Part shown: positions 1 through 5,284 of the stretch, piece after piece
Layout of the letters: each line of letters begins with the position of its first letter
How positions within the stretch are numbered: position 1 is the first letter of the stretch
Source of the DNA: Balneolaceae bacterium
Lineage (GTDB): Bacteria > Bacteroidota > Rhodothermia > Balneolales > Balneolaceae
Reading direction: 5' to 3'
Assembly (NCBI GenBank): GCA_007127395.1
Contig: SKZL01000263.1
Location: forward strand, 1 to 5,284
DNA length: 5,284 nt
The notes under the pieces: generated by a model
What the model saw: only the letters and a program-made list of their open reading frames with translations
What the model was told of the DNA's origin: nothing
Databases searched by the model: none
Translations under genes and position numbers: made by a program

Positions 1-44
1 CTAAGCTTTTCATTTCTCTTCTTTTTATCATTCGGCATGGATGA
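1..44 (+). CDS. possible 3' end of an upstream gene (partial)
   Basis: Reading from base 3, an open frame runs in from the window edge and ends at TGA 42-44, giving a short hydrophobic tail (KLFISLLFIIRHG). If real, it overlaps the glycosyltransferase start by 8 bp (ATGGATGA), an arrangement typical of translationally coupled genes in polysaccharide clusters. It would also explain why no Shine-Dalgarno sequence is seen before that start. A hydrophobic end would suit a membrane protein such as a flippase or polymerase, but only 13 codons are visible and another frame has TAA at 2-4, so this is tentative. Confidence 0.22.
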   Translation, partial: KLFISLLFIIRHG

Positions 45-1350
45 GTCGAAAAGTGTATTAATGATTGCCCCCTATTTTGTTCCAAGAAGAAGGGTAGGTG
101 CGGTGCGTCCTTTCCGATTTGCTGCGAATCTGCCCAAATATGGCTATCGGCCGGTTGTGATGACAATTGGCCATAAACCGGCACAATTGACCTCTGCCGA
201 GCGCGAACTCTTGTCAGATATTCCGGTGATCAGTATCGAAACCGGCATCGACAGAACCGAAAATGTCAAAAGGAGTGATGATATAAATCAGCGCGATAGA
301 GGTTTGAGTATAACTGACCGGGCCACACAGTTTATCGACAGACAGACTCCCATCGATACCTGGATCTATCTTTTTTTGAGCCGCTGGCGGTGGATCCGCA
401 GTGAAGCACTCCGGGTGAACCCCGATATTGTATGGGCAACCGGTGATCCCTGGTCGGGACTATGGCTCGGAAAGAAGTTATCAAAAGTTCTCAAAAAACC
501 GTTTGTAGCAGATTTCAGGGATCCATGGACACTCGCAAATGTGGGTTTACGAAAGAGATCCCAACTATCCGGATGGATAGATAGGAAGGCAGAAAAAAGC
601 GTGATCCAATCATCAGACTTTCTGGTTTTTACGTCTGAAGCAACCAGATCTCTCTATTCAGATCAATATCATCTGAGTAGTGACCATTCATCCACCATCT
701 ACAATACATTTGACCCTATCCATAGAGTTGAGGAAACCGATTTAAATGAAACACCATCCAAAAAAAATAGTGATGTTATTCAGATCCATTTTTTTGGAAG
801 GTTCAGGAGACTCAGTCCGGTTCAGCCGATCGTTGAAATCTTAAGCAGGCTAAAAGAACAAAAACCGGAGTTAGCTGCAAAAATTTGCATCCACAGTTAC
901 GGAGTTCCGGAAGCGGAGCAATTGCAATTAATTGACAGTGCCGAATTAAACAGTCAATTCATCTTTGAGGATGTGGTTACTCCAGAAGAGGCGCAAATAG
1001 CTTTAAGGCCTGCAGATCTTTTACTGCTGAGTACAAATCCGTCCAGAGATTCCATTATACCGGCCAAGTTGTGGGACTATATGGTTACCGGAAAGCCGAT
1101 TCTTTCGATTGTACCCAATCCGGAGGTGGAAAAAATATTGGGCAGCATTGAATCCGGAATCCACTTCACACCCGGGAACGGTTTATCGCCGGAAGAGTAT
1201 CTTTCCAATTTTGTGATCTCTGAATCAAAAGGAGAGAATAGTTCACTGCCAGACTCCCTGGTTAAAAAATTGGAGTCTTTGCATAGTGCAGAGAGCCGCA
1301 CTAAATCTTTGGCCGGGATTTTAGACCGACTTATTGCCGCGAATCGTTGA
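37..1350 (+). CDS. glycosyltransferase, GT-B fold, family 4-like
   Basis: Probable cytoplasmic or membrane-associated sugar transferase of 437 residues, using an activated sugar donor to extend a surface polysaccharide or glycolipid. The N-terminal Rossmann half opens with a first strand and loop at residues 6-30 (VLMIAPYFVPRRRVGAVRPF), a pattern common in GT4-like enzymes that carry a Gly/Arg-rich loop after strand 1. It continues with NPDIVWATGDPW (128-139) and the inter-strand motif KPFVADFRDPWT (154-165). The C-terminal donor-binding half starts near 247 (IQIHFFGRF) and contains the usual late-domain signature at 338-365: Asp338, then IPAKLWDYMVTGKPIL, with a Lys/Asp pair where many GT4 enzymes place K and E for donor binding. 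Length is normal and there is no signal peptide. ATG at 37 is preferred over ATG at 61 because the later start would cut off the first beta strand. The frame is open to the window edge, so a further upstream start cannot be excluded. Sugar and acceptor cannot be named. The Wzi-like gene facing it supports a capsule or exopolysaccharide setting. Confidence 0.92.
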   Translation: MDESKSVLMIAPYFVPRRRVGAVRPFRFAANLPKYGYRPVVMTIGHKPAQLTSAERELLSDIPVISIETGIDRTENVKRSDDINQRDRGLSITDRATQFIDRQTPIDTWIYLFLSRWRWIRSEALRVNPDIVWATGDPWSGLWLGKKLSKVLKKPFVADFRDPWTLANVGLRKRSQLSGWIDRKAEKSVIQSSDFLVFTSEATRSLYSDQYHLSSDHSSTIYNTFDPIHRVEETDLNETPSKKNSDVIQIHFFGRFRRLSPVQPIVEILSRLKEQKPELAAKICIHSYGVPEAEQLQLIDSAELNSQFIFEDVVTPEEAQIALRPADLLLLSTNPSRDSIIPAKLWDYMVTGKPILSIVPNPEVEKILGSIESGIHFTPGNGLSPEEYLSNFVISESKGENSSLPDSLVKKLESLHSAESRTKSLAGILDRLIAANR

Positions 1351-1527
1351 ACTGCAGGTAGTTTTGTGAGATCTCCGGATATGCTGTTACGTTGATTGAG
1401 TCTGAGTCATGTCGCTTTTCAGGGCAGAGTAAAATAGCGTTGCTATATTTTGTTGATGAAATCCAGGTACGAAAAGGTTGCTCTTCCGGAACAAACTTTT
1501 AGTTGGTTGAGCGCGTAAGTCAACTTT
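1351..1527. other. convergent intergenic gap, weak hairpins only
   Basis: This 177-bp gap separates the 3' ends of the glycosyltransferase (+) and the Wzi-like gene (-). No strong GC-rich stem with a T run was found for either direction. The best candidate is GTTGA (1506-1510) pairing with TCAAC (1520-1524) over a 9-nt loop, followed by TTTT at 1525-1528. It is only a 5-bp stem and abuts the stop codon of the minus-strand gene, so a terminator call would be weak. No convincing small gene was seen. Confidence 0.5.
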
Positions 1528-2997
1528 TCAAAATTCCCAGCGAAAACCAAATAAGGAACCGAACTGATTTCCTGCAATTTCACCGGAATCGAGTGCCAGT
1601 TCTGCGGTAATAAACAGGTTTTCTCTTCCATTTATCGGAATAGGTGTTTCTGCGCCGAGCTGAAGCGACCATTGATCGATCCTGCGCCCACCAATTGTAT
1701 CCACGACATTCACACACTCAATACCAAAAACCTCTCTTTCACCGAGATCAGGTACACGGTTATCACAGCGCTTGCCGTAATTGCGGCTGTAAGTGGCTCT
1801 GCCTGTGAGTGATACCGATTCAATCGTGGAAGTAAAAGCAATGTGATGAGCCACGATACGGTTATTGAAAAATCCCAGATTATCTTCATTCAATGTGAAA
1901 AGAGGATTTCCAATAGATCTGTTGAAATAGGCCCAGCCTGTACGGTAAAAGTAGTGATTGTAGTAGTTTTCATTATAGCGATAGTCACCGCGTCCGTCCG
2001 GTGCACGGTCATCCCGCAGCTCCCGGGGACCGGCCTGAAATTTGGTGTATAGAAATTCATACAGGAACCGGTCGAGCCATTTCACATCCTCCGGGAATGT
2101 GACAGATATTCCGGTAAGGGCATCCATATAGCTTTTCAGAAGTACGTTTGTCAAAAGTTCAAACGGAAACTGGCGATAGACGACGATATCAGTTTCATTG
2201 AGATTCAGGAAAAAGCCAAAATCCAGGGCTCCGAGATGATCCCCCAGAGCGTATGTCTGATCAGGTCCGGGAGTCTGTTCATCCCCTCCAAAAGCAAAAA
2301 AGACATTGACAAAGTCGGTAAACCGAACAGGAAGCTCCCTGCCTCCCGGTTCAGTACCGGCCCATTTAACATAGTGTGCGATGCCGATATAAGGTTTGAA
2401 AGAGGCATCCCCACCAAATCGAAAATGAGCGGCCTTTTCATGGAGCAGCACATCACTGATATACCTTCTGCTGCCCAGCCAGCCATGGGCAATATGCCCT
2501 TTCAATTCGACAAACTCGTTTGTAAAAGGAATAGGGGTCCAGTCGGTCAGGCCAAGCCGAATTTGTGAAATCGGAATGGCATTGTGGCTCACACCAAGAG
2601 AACCCATGCTTAACTCCGCATCATTAATCGGAGATGTATTGTGAAATCTGCCGGCTGATAATTCAAATCCGTACCCGTTCAGTTTCACATAACCCTGGTT
2701 AAAAAAGAAAGTCGAATTCATTCCGGGTCTGGTTACGAGGTCAGCACCGGCAGTCAGGCTAACTGAAGAAGAAAGATCCAAAAATTGATGGGACTGAAAC
2801 CGGCTGGTCCACTGATTTCCGTTCTGAGAGAAGATTCCGTGGCGGTTGGACTGAAGCCAGAAAGGGGTCTGATCGCTTGTAGAGAAGAGGGCATTGGTTT
2901 CAAATGAGGTATGTGACTGAGCGAATAGCTGAGCCGGATTCCACACTAAAATCAGATACAGAAAAATCAAAAATGCAAAAAACTTATTTTGAGCCAT
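1528..2997 (-). CDS. capsule assembly Wzi family outer-membrane protein
   Basis: Predicted outer-membrane beta-barrel of 489 residues, close to the length of E. coli Wzi. Wzi proteins act at the cell surface in attaching or assembling capsular polysaccharide; that role is inferred here from family. Residues 1-26 form a Sec signal peptide: a long hydrophobic core (FFAFLIFLYLILVW) and a likely cleavage after LFA. The mature start carries the Bacteroidota-style Wzi signature TPFWLQSNRHGIF (44-56). Later matches in style are GFELSAGRFHN (110-120), the LLHEKAAHFRFGGD segment (184-197) and a following strand ending HYVKWAG (208-214). Alternating hydrophobic/polar strands run throughout, and the chain ends in an aromatic strand, FGSLFGFRWEF, with the terminal Phe typical of barrel proteins recognised by BAM. 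Two cysteines (411 and 428) flank a probable loop and could form a disulfide. ATG at 2997 is chosen because it places the signal peptide directly at the N-terminus; no Shine-Dalgarno sequence is evident. It is transcribed alone, facing the glycosyltransferase and divergent from the gene at 3155. Confidence 0.9.
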   Translation of the reverse strand: MAQNKFFAFLIFLYLILVWNPAQLFAQSHTSFETNALFSTSDQTPFWLQSNRHGIFSQNGNQWTSRFQSHQFLDLSSSVSLTAGADLVTRPGMNSTFFFNQGYVKLNGYGFELSAGRFHNTSPINDAELSMGSLGVSHNAIPISQIRLGLTDWTPIPFTNEFVELKGHIAHGWLGSRRYISDVLLHEKAAHFRFGGDASFKPYIGIAHYVKWAGTEPGGRELPVRFTDFVNVFFAFGGDEQTPGPDQTYALGDHLGALDFGFFLNLNETDIVVYRQFPFELLTNVLLKSYMDALTGISVTFPEDVKWLDRFLYEFLYTKFQAGPRELRDDRAPDGRGDYRYNENYYNHYFYRTGWAYFNRSIGNPLFTLNEDNLGFFNNRIVAHHIAFTSTIESVSLTGRATYSRNYGKRCDNRVPDLGEREVFGIECVNVVDTIGGRRIDQWSLQLGAETPIPINGRENLFITAELALDSGEIAGNQFGSLFGFRWEF

Positions 2998-3154
2998 GTA
3001 GATGAAAGATTTTTGGTATCATGCCACTCTGATTCATTTTAGAACAGATTTTCTTAAGATATCCTATTTTAATGTTACATGAAATTGAACAGTTTAACTA
3101 CGCAATTTTTCACCTTCAATTGTTTGAGTAAAATAATTGGATAGAATAAAATAA
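2998..3154. promoter_or_regulatory. AT-rich divergent intergenic region, presumed promoters both ways
   Basis: This gap lies between two genes that start away from each other, so promoters for both must lie here or inside the genes. On the + strand, TTGTTT (3120-3125) and TAGAAT (3142-3147) with a 16-bp spacer resemble a sigma70-type promoter, but a start near 3154 would give an almost leaderless mRNA. ATTGTTTG (3119-3126) is one base from the Bacteroidota -7 consensus TAnnTTTG, without a clear -33 partner. On the - strand, TAGGAT (3066-3061) is a possible -10. A perfect 8-bp palindrome, TCTTAAGA, sits at 3052-3059. None of these is strong alone; the divergent layout is the main evidence. Confidence 0.3.
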
Positions 3155-3658
3155 ATGAAGAAGAGATCGATAGTCCGCCTCTTTATTGCAGTGATGATCT
3201 TTTTGCCGATTCAGTATGCAGTTGTTGGGATCGTTGGTGAGATGCATAGTGAACCCTGGCCTGCTTTTGTGTTGCCCGGATTTAAAAATGTATATGTATC
3301 GGATGATGATCTCTTTCAAATAGAGCAAAAAAGGTTTGTAATTGAGATAGAAGGGCAGCCGAAGGTAGAGATCTTGCGACCACAGGATCTATTTCCGGAA
3401 TTGCCACTATCTCAGGTGCCTGGCTTTATGAGAACCCACTTTTCAGGCCGATCAGATGTGGAGAGATTATCAGAAGAAGCCAGATCTTTTCTCTATCAGC
3501 AGGCAAGTAATCACCTGCAGACAGAGCCGCTAATGATAGAGCTCAGGATTGAGATTGAAAATTATCGTTTCGTTGATGGTGTACCGATTCTGGAATCTGT
3601 GGATCAGCTGGATCGTATTCCGATAACTTTAAAGCCGGAATACTCAAATGAAAAATAG
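3155..3658 (+). CDS. small membrane-anchored protein of unknown function
   Basis: A 167-residue protein that I do not recognise as a named family. The N-terminus is basic (MKKRSIVR) and followed by one hydrophobic stretch at about 9-28, which fits a single membrane anchor or uncleaved signal; no lipobox cysteine is present and the protein has no cysteine at all. After the anchor comes a short Pro/aromatic segment, EPWPAFVLPGF (33-43). The soluble part, presumably periplasmic, has alternating beta-like stretches (FVIEIEGQPKVEIL, 61-74), a conserved-looking DLFPELPLSQVPGF (78-91), a charged helix (about 99-120) and two more beta-like stretches (MIELRIEIENYRF, 127-139; DRIPITLKPEY, 153-163). The stop codon overlaps the next gene's start by 11 bp, implying co-translation with the HTTM-like membrane protein. 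That coupling is the best clue to its job: a periplasmic or membrane partner of that protein. The start follows an AT-rich leader without a Shine-Dalgarno sequence. Confidence 0.82.
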   Translation: MKKRSIVRLFIAVMIFLPIQYAVVGIVGEMHSEPWPAFVLPGFKNVYVSDDDLFQIEQKRFVIEIEGQPKVEILRPQDLFPELPLSQVPGFMRTHFSGRSDVERLSEEARSFLYQQASNHLQTEPLMIELRIEIENYRFVDGVPILESVDQLDRIPITLKPEYSNEK

Positions 3659-4811
3659 AGACTCCGGCCTGAACCGATGGATATTTGAATCCTTTACCAT
3701 AACCCCTGAAGGTTTGGGGCTACTGCGAATTTTAACAGCGTTGATGTTGCTGTTTTTTCTGATACCCGGTGGTGGAACCGTTCATTATCACTTTTTGGCT
3801 ACACTACCGGCAGACTTTTATGCTCCGCCTCCGGGTCCGATGATGTTATTTGACACATTCCCCGGGTTGGCAATATTTCAGGTGTTACAGACAGTTGCTG
3901 TTTTATCTGCTTTGATGATATTGGTGGGATATCATACAAAATGGGTATCCCTGATTACCGGTTTGAGTGTGTTGATTTTGCAGGGATTCATTTTCAGTGT
4001 TGGCAAAATAGATCATGAAATATTGGTGGCTGTGGTTCCTGTCATTCTGGCCTATTCAAATTGGGGAGCCGCTTTTTCCATCGATTCATTTCGAAAAGGC
4101 AAAGATCAAAAAAATGAGAGATGGCCATTGACACTTCTGGCACTGCTCATCGGATTTATGATGTTTACGGCCGGGTTCCCCAAAATATTAGGTGGCTGGC
4201 TCGATATTTCGACTCAAGCGGCACAGAGCCATCTGCTGAACCAGTTCTATGTGAGAGAGAGGCAGGATCTGTTGGCGGAGTTGGCGGTTCAATGGAACAA
4301 TCCGTTTTTTTGGGAACTGTTGGATTGGGGAACGGTACTCTTTGAAGTCGGTTTTCTGATATCCATTTTCAGGGCGGCATGGTTCCGGTTTTTTGTCGGT
4401 ATTGCTGTTCTGTTTCATTTTTCCACGATGATCAGTATGAATATCGCATTTCTGCCAAATTTTATAGCCTATGCGGTTTTTTTGAATTGGGATGCTATTT
4501 ACAAAAGTTCTCATCAATGGATGATGAGGTGGAACAGAAACAATTTCAGGAAGTCGCGCAAAGGGGTTTTGATCAGCTTTACGCTTATGCTTGTCGTTTT
4601 TTTTGCGCTCCTAAACTACATAACTGTTCATGAAAAAGTGATCACACTGCAAAGTGATCTGATGCTGTATGAAGTGGTACTGGTATCGATGGCTGTGGTG
4701 ATTTTGTTGGTGGGTGGGGTTAAATGCTTAGGCAGAAGTCCCCGAGGTTTCGGGACTGCGAACAGCTCCAGCCTGCACCCTTTGCCCCCTGAACCCTGTA
4801 ACTCAAACTAA
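3648..4811 (+). CDS. multi-pass membrane protein, HTTM/DoxX-like
   Basis: An inner-membrane protein of 387 residues with about nine or ten hydrophobic segments, at roughly 23-41, 74-94, 98-117, 122-138, 159-181, 225-242, 246-262, 264-281, 304-324 and 339-358. The pattern LVGYHTKWVSLITG (92-105), then VGKIDHEIL (118-126), resembles the start of HTTM domains (the membrane domain shared with vitamin K-dependent gamma-carboxylase) and, more loosely, DoxX proteins. Later landmarks are TAGFPK (174-179) with W184 and D186, E233-V-G-F, H257 and MNIAF (264-268). These recur in the same order in the convergent gene at 4808-5284. No reaction can be assigned; bacterial HTTM proteins are mostly uncharacterised, and carboxylase activity should not be assumed. 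The ATG lies inside the end of the preceding gene (ATGAAAAATAG), so translation is probably coupled. The last 29 residues (359-387) are Pro/Ser-rich, GC-rich and unlike the rest, possibly a read-through tail. The stop overlaps that of the convergent gene. Confidence 0.88.
   Translation: MKNRDSGLNRWIFESFTITPEGLGLLRILTALMLLFFLIPGGGTVHYHFLATLPADFYAPPPGPMMLFDTFPGLAIFQVLQTVAVLSALMILVGYHTKWVSLITGLSVLILQGFIFSVGKIDHEILVAVVPVILAYSNWGAAFSIDSFRKGKDQKNERWPLTLLALLIGFMMFTAGFPKILGGWLDISTQAAQSHLLNQFYVRERQDLLAELAVQWNNPFFWELLDWGTVLFEVGFLISIFRAAWFRFFVGIAVLFHFSTMISMNIAFLPNFIAYAVFLNWDAIYKSSHQWMMRWNRNNFRKSRKGVLISFTLMLVVFFALLNYITVHEKVITLQSDLMLYEVVLVSMAVVILLVGGVKCLGRSPRGFGTANSSSLHPLPPEPCNSN
4737..4757 (+). other. 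GC-rich hairpin inside the 3' end of the HTTM-like gene
   Basis: AGT (4737-4739) plus CCCGA (4741-4745) pairs with TCGGG plus ACT (4750-4757), with C4740 bulged and a 4-nt loop (GGTT). This is the strongest local inverted repeat in the window. It lies within codons of the unusual C-terminal tail and is not followed by a T run, so it is not a standard intrinsic terminator. It could attenuate or protect the 3' end of either convergent mRNA, or be a remnant of intergenic DNA now read as protein. Confidence 0.45.
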
Positions 4812-5284
4812 ACCCATTCCCTAACTCTGTCCGGGACCCTGAATTCAAACCAATCCAAAACCCTGTACCAGGGATACCCTAGCAGAATAAGTTGCATCAC
4901 GAAGGCATCAAAACGGATATTCATGGTTAGTGTGATGCCGATGTGCATGCCGATCAACAGTGTTGTTGTGTAAGGCCTCAGTTTGGCCCACCACATGGTA
5001 AAACCGATCAGTTCAGTGACCCATCCGATAATCAGAATGAGAGAGGCGACAGCCAGGCTTTTAAGTGCCATTTCCTGCAGGAAATTAGGTTGATAAACAC
5101 CTTCTCTGGAGAGGATATCAATACTTTTTTCACTGATCCAGAGCCAAAGATGTCTGCCGTCGTACCAATTAATGCCGGTTCCGATTAGCTTTGAAAAAAA
5201 AGCAGATGTGTAGCCAAGCCCGATAAAAAAGACAATTGCACCGATAATAAATCGTGCTCTTTTACCGGTTTCCGGGATCAGCAG
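4808..5284 (-). CDS. multi-pass membrane protein, HTTM-like, C-terminal part (partial)
   Basis: The frame is open from the stop (TAG at 4810-4808) to the window edge, giving 158 residues of the C-terminal part; the true start lies beyond 5284. The methionine at 5071 is internal, since a clear membrane segment and conserved motifs lie upstream of it. Hydrophobic segments lie at visible residues 11-30, 75-97, 103-120 and 126-138. Motifs in order are TSAFFSK (26-32), W40 and D42, E91-L-I-G-F, H114, MNIRF (121-125) and W139. The same motifs at nearly the same spacing occur in the gene at 3648-4811: E to H is 23 residues here against 24 there, and H to MNI is 7 in both. This supports common ancestry and an HTTM-like identity. 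The protein ends shortly after a final aromatic and charged stretch (RVLDWFEFRVPDRVREWV). Function is unknown. The gene runs tail to tail with its relative and overlaps its stop by 4 bp. Confidence 0.88.
   Translation of the reverse strand: MLIPETGKRARFIIGAIVFFIGLGYTSAFFSKLIGTGINWYDGRHLWLWISEKSIDILSREGVYQPNFLQEMALKSLAVASLILIIGWVTELIGFTMWWAKLRPYTTTLLIGMHIGITLTMNIRFDAFVMQLILLGYPWYRVLDWFEFRVPDRVREWV

Noticed and set aside
1501..1528. Intrinsic terminator for the glycosyltransferase gene
   Set aside because: The stem is only 5 bp, AT-rich, with a 9-nt loop and four T; too weak to call and about 150 bp from the stop codon.
2205..2492. 95-codon open frame on - inside the Wzi-like gene
   Set aside because: Same strand but a different frame from a gene with clear signal peptide and barrel features; no sign of independent coding.
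2236..2568. 110-codon open frame on + inside the Wzi-like gene
   Set aside because: It lies fully antisense to a well-supported barrel gene and its product shows no domain, signal peptide or membrane pattern.
3116..3328. 70-codon minus-strand frame crossing the start of the 167-residue gene
   Set aside because: It overlaps the promoter region and the membrane anchor of the + gene, and its product is low-complexity without a clear fold.
4188..4517. 109-codon open frame on - opposite the HTTM-like gene
   Set aside because: Antisense to a convincing membrane-protein gene; the product has no recognisable pattern.
3648..4811. Functional vitamin K-dependent gamma-carboxylase
   Set aside because: Only the membrane-domain pattern is HTTM-like; no C-terminal luminal domain of the carboxylase type follows, so the enzyme activity is not supported.
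4808..5071. A short 87-residue minus-strand gene starting at the ATG at 5071
   Set aside because: The same frame is open to the window edge and upstream codons encode a membrane segment and motifs shared with the neighbouring HTTM-like protein, so 5071 is an internal methionine.
4943..5188. 81-codon + frame opposite the partial HTTM-like gene
   Set aside because: Antisense to a frame with strong membrane segments and paralogue motifs.

Overview
The window is 5.3 kb of bacterial DNA, most likely from a member of the Bacteroidota or the sister Balneolota/Rhodothermota lineage. This rests on the Bacteroidota-type Wzi capsule-assembly protein, the GT4-like glycosyltransferase, the moderate GC content and starts without clear Shine-Dalgarno sequences. 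It is a judgement from protein style, not from a database match.

Layout, left to right. (1) A GT-B fold, family-4-like glycosyltransferase (37-1350, +). Its start may overlap the end of an upstream gene cut by the window edge. (2) A 177-bp convergent gap with no strong terminator. (3) A Wzi-family outer-membrane beta-barrel (1528-2997, -). (4) An AT-rich 157-bp divergent intergenic region (2998-3154) that should hold promoters for both directions. (5) A two-gene unit on +: a small membrane-anchored protein of unknown function (3155-3658), overlapping by 11 bp a multi-pass membrane protein of HTTM/DoxX-like type (3648-4811). (6) A second multi-pass membrane protein on - (4808-5284, N-terminus beyond the window). 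It looks like a diverged relative of the one in (5) and meets it tail to tail, with the two stop codons sharing DNA.

The left half fits a cell-surface polysaccharide locus: the glycosyltransferase would act on the cytoplasmic side of sugar assembly, and the Wzi-like barrel would act in surface attachment or assembly of the polymer. The right half is less well understood. It holds two HTTM-like membrane proteins in convergent orientation, one of them translationally linked to an uncharacterised anchored protein. Whether it works with the polysaccharide genes cannot be told from sequence alone.

No tRNA, rRNA, CRISPR array, insertion sequence or clear riboswitch was seen. The most interesting points are the convergent paralogous HTTM-like pair, the conserved-looking small partner gene, and a GC-rich, read-through-like C-terminal tail on the complete HTTM-like protein.
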